The notes: generated by a model not told the origin, from the sequence alone. A stretch of 64,000 nucleotides of DNA from Lepidurus packardi (GCA_023053545.1 JAKZAN010000004.1:12251235-12315234); one strand, 5' to 3'. Positions 50,867 to 63,582 are shown, counted from the first letter of the stretch. Translations and numbers: made by a program.

Positions 50867-53800
50867 TTAAGCCGGGCTGGTTGGATGCGAGTCGGCTTTA
50901 GTTTGTAGAAGGAGCTGCAGCAGTTTTTGCTCTGCTTCAACTCGAGGGCAATTAGGAAACACTTGGGAACACTGCAAGCCTTGCCAGGATGTTAAACGCT
51001 GCAGTAATTGTGTCACAGCTTCAGCAGGACTCAGGCGTAACAAGATTAGATCCAATCCCACACTAAAATAAAAAAAAAAAAACATTCCTTGAAATTTAAG
51101 ACTTTTAACAAACTTTTTTTTTAACAAATAGACGATATTTGCATTAAAGTAACTTTCACATCCTATTCCAGTGCCCCAAATCTTATTACCATTACTACTT
51201 TAAAGCCTAGAGTTAGAATCCTTTATGTAGAATCCAATCTCCATCATAACAAACTCAATCTTAAATCGTGACTTTTTCTTCACGCCATCTGGCGATCGCC
51301 GTCAGACCCGCGCCTGTGAGCCTTTGTTCAACTTTCGGTTCGGTTCGGTTCGGCTTCGCGTCCTGCCGGCCCGAGACCCGCGCATGAGAGCCTTTGGGCA
51401 AGTTTCGGTTCGGCTTCGCAACCTCGATGCCGTAGCGTGCTGTCCTGTCGGCCCGAGAGCCTTGGACAAGTTCGGTTCGGCTTCGCAGCCTAGATGCCGT
51501 AGTGCGCTGTCCTGCCGGCCCGAGACCCGGGCAGGTTTCGGTTCGGCTTCGCAGCCTAATAGCCGTAGCGTGCTGTCCTGCCGGCCCGAGACCCGGACAA
51601 GTTTCGGTTCGGCTTCGCAGCCTAGATGCCGTAGTGCGCTGTCCTGCCGGCCCGAGACCCGGGCAAGTTTCGGTTCGGCTTCGCAGCCTAATAGCCGTAG
51701 CGTGCTGTCCTGCCGGCCCGAGACCCGGACAAGTTTCGGTTCGGCTTCGGAGCGGAGAGCCCATCCACGTGGCAAACAGCTGAGCGCGCGCATCACGGCG
51801 CGAAGAAAAAGCATTGTTTTTGTGATTGAGATTGCAAATTAACCAAAGCACCTACAAGCTAGTTTGAGCGTTCAAAAGAAAGATAATATGAATCGTAAGA
51901 TCGATTTTGGATGCGCATAGTACAACAAATCTATTCAATCGATCTCCGTACCTGTTCAACCGGGCGACAATGGCAGTAATATCATGGTTTAGAGCACTGC
52001 GATCCAATTCTTCGCAGTACAGGGACCATAGGCAATCCATGATCTCCGTGTCGCGATGAGTGTACGCATTGATGAGGTTCAAAACGACTCTGACCAAGTT
52101 GTTGGAGGTGGATACGGAATCCTGTTCATCAAGAAGGTTTTCCATTTCTGGAATGCGTTCATCCCAGCTCGTTTCGTTGTCCGACAGCAATATACGAGCA
52201 TTGTTAGGGTCCAGAAACAATAAATCTAACGCCGGGAATTCATTATGAGACAGCTGATTGTCTGGGTGAAGGTCTGATTGAAAGTGTCGAGCTTCTCCGC
52301 CAGGATTAGGCAATCCCACCAACTGATGGATGCGACGTAATAAGAAAATTCCCATGCCCAAATAACTTAAGGCGGGCCAACTTTGGCGGTAAGCGCGCTG
52401 GGTCGGTTCCGGTACTTGCTGCCGGTAATAATCGCTTTGATTCATGGTATCCGTTAAGCTTGTGAAGGACTGGCTCACTAACTTGAGCAAGTCAACGACT
52501 TGGAACACTTCACGATCCCATTCGGTATCGTTAAAAGAACTCCATTGGGTTTTCTCATAAGAAGTCGACGTCGGTATCGGAGCAGGAGTAGTGGAAGAGG
52601 AGGTGGAAGTAAGGATAGTATTGGCCGGGGAGGAAGGAGAGTCTTGAGATGGCCCGATATTGGTAGGATAAGGTAATCCGATTCGTCGTTGATTGAATTC
52701 TGAATCAAAAGACTGTTCAGACTCGGAATCCGGGGGAGAAAACTGGCTTGGGTTCGAAATTTCCAACGTTTTCGGCGGAATAGGTTGTAATTGGCTGGTA
52801 AATCGGTCCAATGACACCACGTAATCAGGTACTGGTCGTGGTTTGTGGTCACTGGTCGGTTTATGGTGAGCCAGATCTTCTGAATGACTCGGGATGCGAT
52901 GAAATAACGTTTGAATGTCGGTCACTTCTAATACTTTAGCTGCCTGCTCCTAAATATAAGTAAGAGTATAATTAATCATGCAGAAATAAACCAAACTAGA
53001 GAATATAACCAAAAGAATTAGAAAAACAGGAGGAAAATCCCCAAACTTATCCTAATAAATTTCTGAAAATTTCTGAAAAATCTTCTGAAAATTTCTTGAA
53101 AATCTTCTAAAACAAGAGGAAAATCCACAAACTTATATTGATAAATTTCTTCAAATTTCTTAAAGATCTTCAAATTTCTTAAAGATCTTCTAATGATAAT
53201 TTGCTATTATTCTCTAATGATAATCTGTTATTAATTTTTTGAGGAAAATCCATAAACTTATCTACAAAATTTCTGAAAATTTCTTGAAAATCTTCTGAAT
53301 TTCTTAAAAATCTTCTGAAAATCTTGAAAATTTTCTAATGATAATTTGCTATTATTCTCTAATGGTAATCTGTTGTTAATTTCAAGAGGAAAATGCACAA
53401 AGTTATCCTAAAAATTTCTTCAAATTTCTTCAAGATCTTCTTAAAATTTCTTGAAAATCTTCTGAAAATCTTGAAAATCTTCTAATGATAATTTGCCATT
53501 ATTCTCTAATGATAATCTGCTATTAATTTCAAGAGGAAAATCCACAAACTTATCCTAAAAAATTTCTGAAAATTTCTTAAAAACCTTCGGAAAATTTCTG
53601 AAAAATCTTCGGAAAATTTCTGAAAAATCTTCGGAAAATTTCTGAAAAATCTTCTGAAAATCTCTTTATTATTCTCTCATGATAATCTGTTCTTAATTTC
53701 AAGAGGAAAATCCCCAAACTTATCCTAATAAATTTCTTCAAATTTCTTAAAAATCTTCTGAAAATTTCTTGAAAATCTTCTAAAACAAGAGAAAAATCCC

Positions 53801-54363
53801 CAAACTTATCCTAAAAAATGTCTTCAAATTTCTTAAAAATCTTCTAAAACAAGAGGAAAATCCACAAACTTATCCTGATAAATTTCTTCAAATTTCTTCA
53901 AGATCTTCTGAAAATTTCTTGAAAATCTTGAAAATCTTCTAATGATAATTTGCTATTATTCTCTAATGATAATCTGTTATTAATTTCAAGAGGAAAATCC
54001 ACAAACTTATCCTAAAAAGTTTCTTCAAATTTCTTAAAAATCTTCTAATGATAATCTGTTATTAATTTTTTGAATTATTAGTGGATTCAAAATTCTCTCA
54101 CGTATTAAATTAATTATAAAATACTAAGGCCTATAAGACTTGTCAAGTAAAGCGCTTTAGGAAAAATTGAAAAAAATAGTATTCAAATTAGGTATTTATA
54201 GGATTTATTAACGGAATGTTCGATTACCATGAAAACTTACGATTTGAGGTTCAGGTTCTCCACCAGAAGATCTTAAAGCTGCCCATGTGCCCAATCCAAT
54301 AATGGCACCTAATGTGATTAATCCACAAGCTAAGTATACAATGCCCCGATTACTAATGGCCAT
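50867..54363 (-). CDS. Unrecognised signal-anchor protein, 438 aa
   Basis: Three coding exons in phase: 54363-54241, 52949-51952 and 51062-50867. The start ATG (54,363) sits in TCGAAGATGGCC and is preceded by an AG at the end of CTCTGCAG, so an upstream leader exon is possible. The protein begins MAISNRGIVYLACGLITLGA and continues hydrophobic to about residue 32, giving a signal peptide or type II anchor. Residues about 45-150 are polar and Pro/Ser-rich, with no cysteines noted. From about 160 the chain becomes helical and better ordered (VFQVVDLLKLVSQSFTSLTD, SWPALSYLGMGIFLLRRIHQ, LVRVVLNLINAYTHRDTEIM), and it ends in a Leu-rich tail. I recognise no family. Intron 1 (1.3 kb) and intron 2 (0.9 kb) are both filled by tandem arrays. 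Confidence 0.75.
51325..51765. repeat. GC-rich 66-bp tandem array in an intron
   Basis: About six units of 66 bp ending GTTTCGGTTCGGCTTCGCAG, with the shared core CTGTCCTGCCGGCCCGAGAC. Two unit types alternate, differing near CCTAGATGCCGTAGTGCG and CCTAATAGCCGTAGCGTG, giving a 132-bp higher-order repeat. It is sharply more GC-rich than anything around it. It lies between the exons ending 51,952 and starting 51,062. Confidence 0.93.
53040..54070. repeat. Irregular tandem array, intron of the 438-aa gene
   Basis: About six to seven long units carry AAGAGGAAAATCCACAAACT, TATCCTAAAAAATTTCTTCA and TCTAATGATAATTTGCTATT, with internal shorter repeats of AAATTTCTTGAAAATCTTCT. It fills the intron between 52,950 and 54,240. 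Confidence 0.9.
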
Positions 54364-56137
54364 CTTCGATTCTAAAACTGTCAATTCAACTTTGGGTTTC
54401 ACTGCAGAGGGTTTAAAAATATTTCCCAAAAAAAATATTTAAAATTGGATGCACCAACTTGAAAGGTAGAAGTTGAACTGCGTAGAGAAAACAAATAATA
54501 CAAGTGGCAAGGAAGACTTTTTCAGTGTCAGTGGACTTTGGGATATAAACTATACGAAACGTTGCTACTAGCTCTAACTGTTGCTATTGGGTGTTTACTA
54601 GAATGGATCGAGGACGTTATATAGGGAAAATGAACTTTTGGGGAGGAAAAAGCTTGGGCAGTCTTTCGAGACCAACCGTGACAACCCTCATATATATCCC
54701 CGAGTCCAATATATTTCCTCCCAAAGTCAAAGTATGTGTACATTTACACAAAGAATGCTACAGGCGGCTTCTTTGATGATATGAGACAATGTAACTTCAC
54801 TGTAACGGTAACTTTTGATAGTAATGAACACTAAAATCAAGCTTGAGCCAAAGTTACATCTCCACTTCCCGTTTGTAAATCAATATTTTTCCCTGCGTAT
54901 TTTAAACTAGTATTGAAATAACCTTAAACGAATTTCAGATACACTGAAATATATTTTTTTTATTCGTTTATAACAAATCACTGTTACTTACTAACTCCAT
55001 AAAAAAATCCCTAATTATAAACGAATTTAACGATTTTTCGATACATATTTATCGATTACATTTATTTATCGATTACATTTATTTATCGATTACATTTTAG
55101 ATATATAATCGATTTTTAGATACATTTATTTTTATACATATTTATCGTGTGCATTTGTCATAAAATGACTATCAATGGTTTGCTAATTTCTTGCTAATTT
55201 ATTAGAATTGAATACTAAATAGAAACTAATCTATTACTATAGTTCTAAGAATTAAGAAGATATTAAGTCAGCTAAAAAAAATCACTAATTATAAACGAAT
55301 TTAACGATTTTTAGATACATATTTATCGTGTGCATTTGTCATAAAATGACTGTCAATGGTTTGCTAATTTGTTACCAAGTGTTTCGAATTGAATACTAAA
55401 TAGAAACTAATCTATTTACTATAGTTCTAACCATTAAGAAGATATTAAGTCAGCTATGTTTTGGCCGAGGAAATTGCACCTTACATTACTTGCAGAAATT
55501 GGTTTGTAATTGTGTCAACAATGAAGATATGAAACACACGAATTTTTGTTTAGAAAAAAAGAGGAATTTTTCTCAAAAAATTCTGTTCAGCGTAAGGTCC
55601 GTAAAGTTTATCTTAAGAGTTAAGTGTGCGTTGAAGCTTACAAGGAAAATAACGGGAACTAGCGTATTATAGAGGAAGACAAAGCAGATAAAGCAAAGGG
55701 GAGGAAAGGGCAGTGGCCGAAAATCTTCTTGCGTGACTTGCAGTCCCTTCTCCGCTCAAGTCATTTAGCGTGAAAAGCTTCCTCAATCTTTCCTACACCC
55801 TTACCCCCCTTAGATAACCGTAACTTGCAAGCAATTTAACCGTAAAAAAACAAAAAAAAAACGCGTATCACGTGCGAACATCAATGATCGATGGGGAACA
55901 GCAAATTCCAAAGAAAGCGAGAGAAAAAATCACAATTCAAGAATTCTTTCCGTATATTGCTAGTTTAACCAACTACATTTGCACGAGACTATCGACCATA
56001 CTCAATTGCACCAAAATAGTTAGAATAATGACAAATAAATTCAACAAAAACATTTTAATGGCAGAAATCAGGCTTCTTTTCGTCTTATCTTCGTCTTATT
56101 TCCGTCTTTGGTCTTATTCTTTTTTTATTTCTTATTC
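54364..56137. other. Intergenic region with a tandem duplication
   Basis: It holds the 5' side of the 438-aa gene and the 3' flank of NMNAT. A block starting CTAATTATAAACGAATTTAA and including CATAAAATGACTATCAATGG occurs at about 55,010-55,265 and again at 55,283-55,455. GTCTTATT words recur at 56,080-56,185. No coding sequence recognised. Confidence 0.6.
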
Positions 56138-57249
<1,112 letters not shown>

Positions 57250-57674
57250 TTCTTAATTTGAAATGGCTCTGATGCCTCTTTAAATAGATAGTCGTTAAAA
57301 ATTGACTAGAAACCCATGCTACACTTTGATCTTAGCCAAAAGGCCGAGAAGCGATAAGAAACCCATGCAAAAAAGTAAACATCGCGCGTTTAGTTTCAGT
57401 CTACATTCATAGATGGCGACGCCTCGCCCGACAATCGCCCGTTTAGTTGTAATTATCGGCTTGTAGATGGCGAGGCGTCGCTGTTTTAAGAATTAAACCG
57501 CAATATTTGCCGGAAGACACATGACAGTGCGTGTTTGTTTTGTGAAGAGCGTCACCGGTTTTCCGTAAGAGTTCAACAGGTAAATCGGAAGCGAACATTA
57601 GTTAGTCTTTTACTCACTTGATTGTAAGTTTTAAACACAAAATTCATTGTTGCTGTTCTCTCGGATTAGTAGTC
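57250..57674. promoter_or_regulatory. Shared upstream region of NMNAT and QDPR
   Basis: Only 425 bp separate the two divergent start codons, so both promoters must lie here. It is GC-richer on the QDPR side. Two copies of TAGATGGCGA-like sequence (57,411-57,420 and 57,472-57,481) flank the word GCCTCGCCC. The U2 fragment is at 57,320-57,356, inside the probable NMNAT leader. No TATA box was identified. Confidence 0.55.
57308..57368 (-). mobile_element. Retroposed 5' fragment of U2 snRNA with target-site duplication
   Basis: On the minus strand 57,356-57,320 reads TATCGCTTCTCGGCCTTTTG + GCTAAGATCAAAGTGTA, the first 36 nt of spliceosomal U2 RNA with one extra leading T. It then stops; the branch-site recognition region and stem-loops II-IV are absent. 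The fragment is flanked by perfect 12-bp direct repeats AGAAACCCATGC at 57,308-57,319 and 57,357-57,368, a target-site duplication. This is a 5' U2 fragment inserted by a reverse-transcription machinery, not a functional U2 gene. Confidence 0.93.
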
Positions 57675-60125
57675 ATGGCTAGCAAAGTCGGCAAAGTTTT
57701 GGTTTATGGTGGTCGCGGTGCTTTGGGCAGTACTTGTGTTCAACACTTTAAGAAAAACAACTACGTAAGTATTCTCCTTTCTTGTAATTTTTTTTTTCCA
57801 TGTCTTAATCATGTGACAGCTTTCCAAGGTTTGAAGTTTCTTATTTAACCTTGTAAATGTAAGTTTTATTTACTGTAAGTTTGAGAAAGTTCATTTAATA
57901 ATTTAGTAAATTTGAAGCACAAACATATGTTCAAATGAATCATCTTATTATTTAGATCTAATGTGATTTATATATTAAAATTTTTGGGCCAATCTATGAA
58001 ATGCTAAATTAGAATGTTTCTCTAGTTACATTTTCTTAGTAATGTATTTTTTAATGAATTTTTTATTTTTGTAGTGTGCATTTAGTTCCTTCTTAGTAAA
58101 ATGTGAGAATAGAATGAACAGAAACGCTAATTTAGAAGGTTGAATTCGTTGTATTTGGAAAGAGGCACAAGTGAAAGCTTAATACGATTACTTTATTAAA
58201 GCCTCATTAAAAAATTTCCCAATTTAAAACTGCCTTGATGTCTTTTTAGTGGGTGGGCAGTATTGATTTAGCCGAGAATGAGGAAGCCGATTCGAGCATC
58301 ATTGTAGCAGCTGCAGATTCTTGGCAAGAGCAAGTAATGTATCCCCATAAACCAAATGATTTAAGCACATTACTCTTTTCATACCTGTTGAATACATAAA
58401 CTAATATTTCTTCCCCTTTTTTTTGTTCTACGTTCTATTCCTGGATAGGAGCAATCTATTTTAAGCAAACTGGAGGGATTGTTAGCAGGAGAAAAGCTTG
58501 ACGCCATTCTGTGTGTGGCGGGCGGCTGGGCTGGCGGGAATGCGGCATCTGCAGACTTAATCAAGAATTCAGAACTCATGTGGAAGCAGAGTGTGTGGTC
58601 CTCGGTTATCTCGGCATCCGTAGCGGTGAAACACCTTCGAGAAGGAGGCCTTTTAGCCCTACCCGGCGCTAAAGCAGCATTGGAAGGAACGCCTGGTAAT
58701 AAAAATAAAAATAAAGAAAAAATAAAAACAAATCAAGACGCTTTCCTTGGTTAAACAGAAAAAAAAAGATAATATAACTAAATAACTGGCGATAAATCTT
58801 TCCCCTGGATCTATAGTACAGCATTTCAATTAAATAACTTACTAAATTAATTAATTAATGTCTAGAATTTGAATTTTGTTTGAATTTGAAATTTTTGAAT
58901 TTTTTTAATTTTCATTTGGTTTGAATATAGTATAATATTTTCTTGTAATATATAAGAAATTGTATAGAAGTATAAAAAAGGCTATACAGATATAGAAACA
59001 CTTAAGAATATAGAAGTAAATACAAGTTATAGAAACAAAAATTGATAAAAAAAATAAGAAAATCAAATAATGATTTTATAGAATTAAGTTTAAAGAAGAA
59101 TAAAATAAAGAAAAAATAAAGAAGAATGAAGAATAAATACTTAAGAAGTAAATGAAAATTATAGAAACAAAAATCGATAAAAAAAATAAGAAAATCAAAC
59201 AATGATTTTATAGAATTAAGTTTAAAGAAGAATAAAATAAAGAAAAAATAAAGAAGAATGAAGAATAAATACTTGAAAAGTAAATAAAAATTATAGAAAC
59301 AAAAATTCATAAAAAAAAAAGAAAATTAAATAATGAGTTTATAGAATTAAGTTTAAAGAAGAATGAAATAAAGAAGAATGAAGAATAAATACTTAAAAAG
59401 TAAATAAAAATTATAGAAACAAAAATTGATAAAAAAAAAAAGAAAATTAAATAATGAGTTTATAGAATTAAGTTTAAAGAAGAATGAAATAAAGAAAAAA
59501 TAAAGAAGAATGAAGAATAAATACTTAAAAAGTAAATAAAAATTATAGAAACAAACATTGATAAAAAAAAAGATAAGAAAATTAAATAATGAGTTTATAG
59601 AATTAAGTTACAACTTTTCTGGGCCACTTTGGTCGACTTTGTGTAATTGATTAATGAATGGGAAATGTGTCAGGCATGGTGGGCTATGGGATGGCCAAAG
59701 CCGCCGTACATCATTTGGTCAAATCGTTGGCCGGCGAAGGCAGTGGATTACCCAAGGAAGCACTGACTGTGGCCATTTTGCCCGTCACGTTAGACACGCC
59801 TATGAATCGCAAATGGATGCCCCAAGCTGACCATTCGTCATGGACACCAACTGGACACATCGCCAAGTAATTCGTCCTTACACCTATTTTTTCCTCATTT
59901 TTTTTTCCTTAGCTCTTCCCCCTTTCTTTTCATCTCCTGCTCCATCCCTGTATCATTTTTGTTTTTCTCTACTTTTTATCGTTTCTTTTGCATTCCTTTT
60001 TTGATCATTTTTCTTCCCTTTACAGTTACATGCTGGAATGGTCGCAAGGTCAGAACCGTCCAGCCAATGGCAGTCTGGTTCAATTAATCACCGAAAAAGG
60101 TGAAACCACTTTGGTTATGGACTAA
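57675..60125 (+). CDS. QDPR: Dihydropteridine reductase
   Basis: Cytosolic short-chain dehydrogenase that regenerates tetrahydrobiopterin from quinonoid dihydrobiopterin with NADH, feeding aromatic amino-acid hydroxylases. Five exons: 57675-57764, 58250-58333, 58449-58695, 59674-59866 and 60026-60125, giving 237 aa (human 244). It has the Rossmann motif [12 protein letters not shown] near residue 8, [16 protein letters not shown], the catalytic YGMAK (Tyr145, Lys149), and [16 protein letters not shown] possible polyadenylation signal ATTAAA lies about 40 bp after the stop. Intron 3 holds a tandem array. Confidence 0.97.
58985..59610. repeat. Tandem array, about 119 bp x 5, in QDPR intron 3
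   Basis: Units contain TTTATAGAATTAAGTTTAAA, GAAGAATGAAGAATAAATAC and TTATAGAAACAAAAATTGAT. The plus strand is strongly purine-rich. The last unit ends about 65 bp before the exon at 59,674. Confidence 0.92.
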
Positions 60126-60569
60126 AGAAAAAAAGAGAAAGAGAAAAAACTTTTTTTTTTTATTAAACGTCCTCCTAGACAAGTAAACTTGTCCCATTCC
60201 ACAATTTTGTTGGAGGAAGCTGCAGTAGTCTAAAGTTTAAGGGGGAGATCTTGTATTGTGAGGAAAATGGAATTACATATCTACGTATCAATGTTGCCAA
60301 TGTATAAGAGGCGAAAAAAGACTATTCTCTTCCTTTTTTGGGGAGAAAATTTTAGCCGCAATGTGAATGTAAAATCCTTTTTCCTCTTGTCTTTTTTTTT
60401 CACGCCGGAGATCGTATGTCTAATGATGAAAGGAATAAGAAGTTTGCAAGCTAAAAAAAAAGAAAGAAAACAAAAATAAAGTAAAAAGAAAAACAGAAAA
60501 GTGAGGGAAAAGGATGGAAAGCATCTCCGGAAAGGATACGGCTTCAGGTTCTTTTGTTTTGCGTCGTTT

Positions 60570-60855
60570 CTATGAAACTTTCATATGCTCTGTGTCAAGG
60601 CGAGCGGCTTTTACAACAATAGGGTCCTCGTTAAATCGATCGAGCTTGGGTGTCTCGGGTCTCCAAGTACCAGTAGTTGTATAGTTGTAGTCTGAAAGAT
60701 CCCCAGCTCTCGCTTTAAACTCGCCTTGGGTCGGGTTGGCCAGTACGCGTTGGGAGGTGTTCGCGGAATTTCGAACGCTGGACTCGGCCGCAGCGAAGAG
60801 CGGGAGCAAATTTCCACCCTTTTCATGGACACTGAAACGGTTGACGTGTCATTCA
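60570..60855 (-). CDS. Possible terminal exon of an unrecognised gene
   Basis: From an acceptor-like ACCGTTTCAG at about 60,855 the minus strand stays open to a stop at 60,570. The predicted peptide is polar and of ordinary composition (FKARAGDLSDYNYTTTG, TWRPETPKLDRFNED). A second frame is open over the same DNA. No partner exon and no family were recognised. It could be an alternative 3' exon or chance. Confidence 0.3.
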
Positions 60856-61229
60856 CTTGGTTTAAACATGGGGCGAAATGGGAGACAGTCACGTTCAACC
60901 GTTCCTCCTGATAATATATATACACGCCTATTATGTACACTCGGACACACGCACACGCCTACAAAGAGTGTCTACTTTTGCATAAAATGGGTGAAAAGTC
61001 TCCGTGTCTTCAGCTGAGGTATTTCGAACGTGTTCTTGGGAGATTGGTTGCACCTTTTATTGCTGCAAAAAGGGGGAGTAGGGCGGCAATAGCCCCCCAA
61101 ATAAAAACAACACAACAACGAAAAACTCCGTGCTGTAAAATAGAGCAAAAAACGGAGTTTCTAATGATATCTTTCTTTCCGTCGCACGCCCAAAAGTAAT
61201 GAAGCTATGAAAGATAGAAAATGTCCAGT

Positions 61230-61350
61230 TGTGCGCCCGCAAGCCGCGCTACGGCACGCCCGTGACGTCACCCCACGCTGAAACGCCGATAACTCGGGAA
61301 CGGCTCTTCATAAAAAGGCGAAACAAACTTCATCATTCGTGCAATAATGA
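61230..61350 (+). repeat. Dispersed TGACGTCA element, copy 3
   Basis: GTGCGCCCGCAAGCCGCGC, GGCACGCCCGTGACGTCACC, AACTCGGGAACGGCTC, AAACTTCATCATTCGTGCAA. It lies downstream of the KChIP gene. Confidence 0.7.
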
Positions 61351-61512
61351 ACACTACAAGAATCTATCCACATCTTACATCTCTTAACATGTGATTTTGG
61401 TATCTTTTTACCCTTTTCTCCAAAAAAAATGGAAAGAAAAAATGTAAGAAATATTGCAAATGGGGGGTTAGGAAAGACAAATTTGTAAGACATAAACGTG
61501 TGGTAGAAAATA

Positions 61513-63510
61513 TCACAAAATTGTGTCTAACATATCCAAGGATTGGAGGTAACGATCTTCGCGTGTGCACCATTGAATTAACTCGTCGAGTGTTATGACT
61601 CCGTCGTGATTTGCGTCAATTTTCTAAGAAAAAAAAAAGGGAAAATTGCTATAAAAATGGGAAAAAATAGAGAAAGGGAGAGGAAAATCCCAGTTATGAG
61701 CGTACGACACGATCCCTCCATTGACTTGATGGAAACGAAACTGGGTACTAGAGGGCGCTGTAGAGAAACGATTTCTATGACTCACATGGAATATTTCATC
61801 GACGTGTTGTTTGGCTGTATGGTCGTCCACTGCAGGGTTTGTGCATCGTCCAAGCATTTCGTAAATGGCCGTCACAACGGTCGTCATTTCCGCTTTGCTA
61901 ATTAAGCCATCGCCATTGAGGTCGTATAACCCGAAAACCCAGCGTAATTTCTCATAGACTGTGCCGCGTGAAACTTGAGATAAGCTAGTTAGGAAATCCT
62001 AAAAGAAAAAAAAATAAATAAATAAAATAAGAAAGAAAGGAAAAGGAAGAAAACGAAAGAGTAAAAGAAGGGAGAAAAGTTCGTAAGACCCTCTACAGAT
62101 GAAAGGATTATTTTACGTATTTCGTATCATATTTATCATAGTTAAGAAGATCTGGGATGCAGATCGTGATTCTCTTACAAGTTTGGCTGAGCTATACATA
62201 CTTTTTCCACGTTCTTCTAGGTTCTGTAATGAGTTCCGAAAGTAAAGTATCTTATCTTACAGAAAGCTTTTTTTTCTGACATTTTTTCGGGGTAAAAATG
62301 ATTCTCTCTTTTTCCATGCGTTTAATTCTTTGACCCAATTAAGCTTAGGGAGGATTCTCAATCCGAGGCAAAGAGATGGCTTAATTATTTTTTCTTTTTT
62401 AGAGGGATTTTCTGGCCTTCCCAAAGTGGAAGAAAGCTATTGATTTCTTCTTTCAGGATCTTGTTTAGCTTTCCCCTCGCTTTTGTCGTTTGTTCTGGGG
62501 ATTCCTTGGGAAAGCATCTCCCAGCAGGAGTTAAGTGGAACTATTCAGTGTGCGTAATGGGGAATGATGATAAGACTTGAAGAGAGTGGAGATACAGGCT
62601 TAGATAGATAGAAAGGTTAAGAGACGCCACAGCATGTGCTTGGGAAACTAGAAAATAGCGTTTACACCATGTACTCATTACGCGTTTTACTTTTATTCTA
62701 GCGGGACACGGATCGTAATCAAGGAATTTGAAAGAGCGAGGACCACGAAATGTCGAAAGAAATACAGTAATCAAAAGACAAGGGAAAATCTAGTTTCTAG
62801 GATTGATTTTCCTTTCTATAAACATCAAATAGTACTATTTGATGTATGATAGAAAGGAAAGAAAACTGAATTTGGAAAATAGGATCGTCTGGTTGGGTGA
62901 CGTCACAGAGGTGCTAGCTATCCACTAGAGCCGCTAGACCTTTGGTTTAGGACAAGAGACAAAAAAGCTCTGCTGGATGGAAGCATGATTAACCGTGCAA
63001 GAAGCCAGTAACCGTGATACCAAGTGCCTGTCAAGCCACGGCACGTCACTCATGTGACGTCACGAGCCAAAAGTTGAAATCTGCACAACTCGTGAACGGA
63101 AATTAGAAACAAAGTTAATCGTTCTTAGTGTATTCTTAGTCATCCGTCCGAAAATCTCGGTATATGATGTTTGGAACCTAATCGACCTTTTTAAGAATTT
63201 CAACATGTCTTTCTGGCCTGTGCAAACCATAACAAACATCCGCGCCATCTATGATTTGTTCGCATCAATAAGCTAACCGATATGGGAGCCTTAACTGCCT
63301 GAATAGCATGGAATGCCTATATAAGAACCACGCAAGGAATAAATTAATACTTTTTTCTTGAATGTTGAGAGGAAACCAAATTGAAAGGAAAGAATGTTAA
63401 GAGGAAACCCCCACAAAGAGTATTGGTATATTACATTACCTGGAAGCTGACAACTCCGTCATGTCTGTTTTTGAACGTGTTGAATACAAAGTGAGCGTAC
63501 TGAGTTGCAT
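61513..63510 (-). CDS. Kv-channel-interacting protein type calcium sensor (3' exons)
   Basis: EF-hand protein of the KChIP/neuronal calcium sensor family, which modulates Kv4 channels. Three exons visible: 63510-63440, 61998-61786 and 61623-61513, in phase, about 131 residues. The 5' exons lie further right. It contains the DATQYAHFVFNTF helix, a second EF loop starting with Lys (KNRHDGVVSFQD), RGTVYEKLRWVFGLYD, then intact loops DLNGDGLISKAE and DANHDGVITLDE, and ends LDMLDTIL. The TNPAVDDHTAKQHVDEIF linker is typical of KChIPs rather than frequenin. The first visible exon enters in phase 1. Confidence 0.9.
62806..62862. repeat. Loopless inverted repeat in a KChIP intron
   Basis: TTCCTTTCTAT, AACATCAAATAGT then ACTATTTGATGT, ATAGAAAGGAA. 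About 25 bp on each side pair, with a two- to three-base bulge and essentially no loop. Confidence 0.8.
63030..63128 (+). repeat. Dispersed TGACGTCA element, copy 4
   Basis: AAGCCACGGCACGTCACTCA, TGTGACGTCACGAGCC, AACTCGTGAACGGAAATTAG, ACAAAGTTAATCGTTCTTAG. It lies in a KChIP intron, followed after about 100 bp by the GCGCCATCTA element. Confidence 0.72.
63225..63290 (+). repeat. Isolated copy of the 167-bp array element
   Basis: ATAACAAACATCCGCGCCAT + CTATGATTTGTT and GCATCAATAAGC match the units at 30,742-31,412. Confidence 0.75.
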
Positions 63511-63582
63511 CTGTAAATAAAGTGAAAGGATTAAGCAAACAGCCCTCCTCTCCTTCCATGACAAAAACCTTTGCTAGCGGAG

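Larger units (their letters stand above)
60126..61512. other. Spacer between QDPR and KChIP 3' ends
   Basis: Tail-to-tail spacer. It holds a possible terminal exon (next entry), one TGACGTCA element (61,230-61,350) and purine-rich low complexity at 60,450-60,530. Nothing else supported. Confidence 0.55.

Noticed and set aside
51261-51851. Repetitive 170-196-codon ORFs in four frames
   Set aside because: By-product of the 66-bp GC-rich array; the flanking exons splice in phase across it.
57320-57356. A functional U2 snRNA gene
   Set aside because: Only the first 36 nt are present, flanked by target-site duplications; the rest of U2 is missing.
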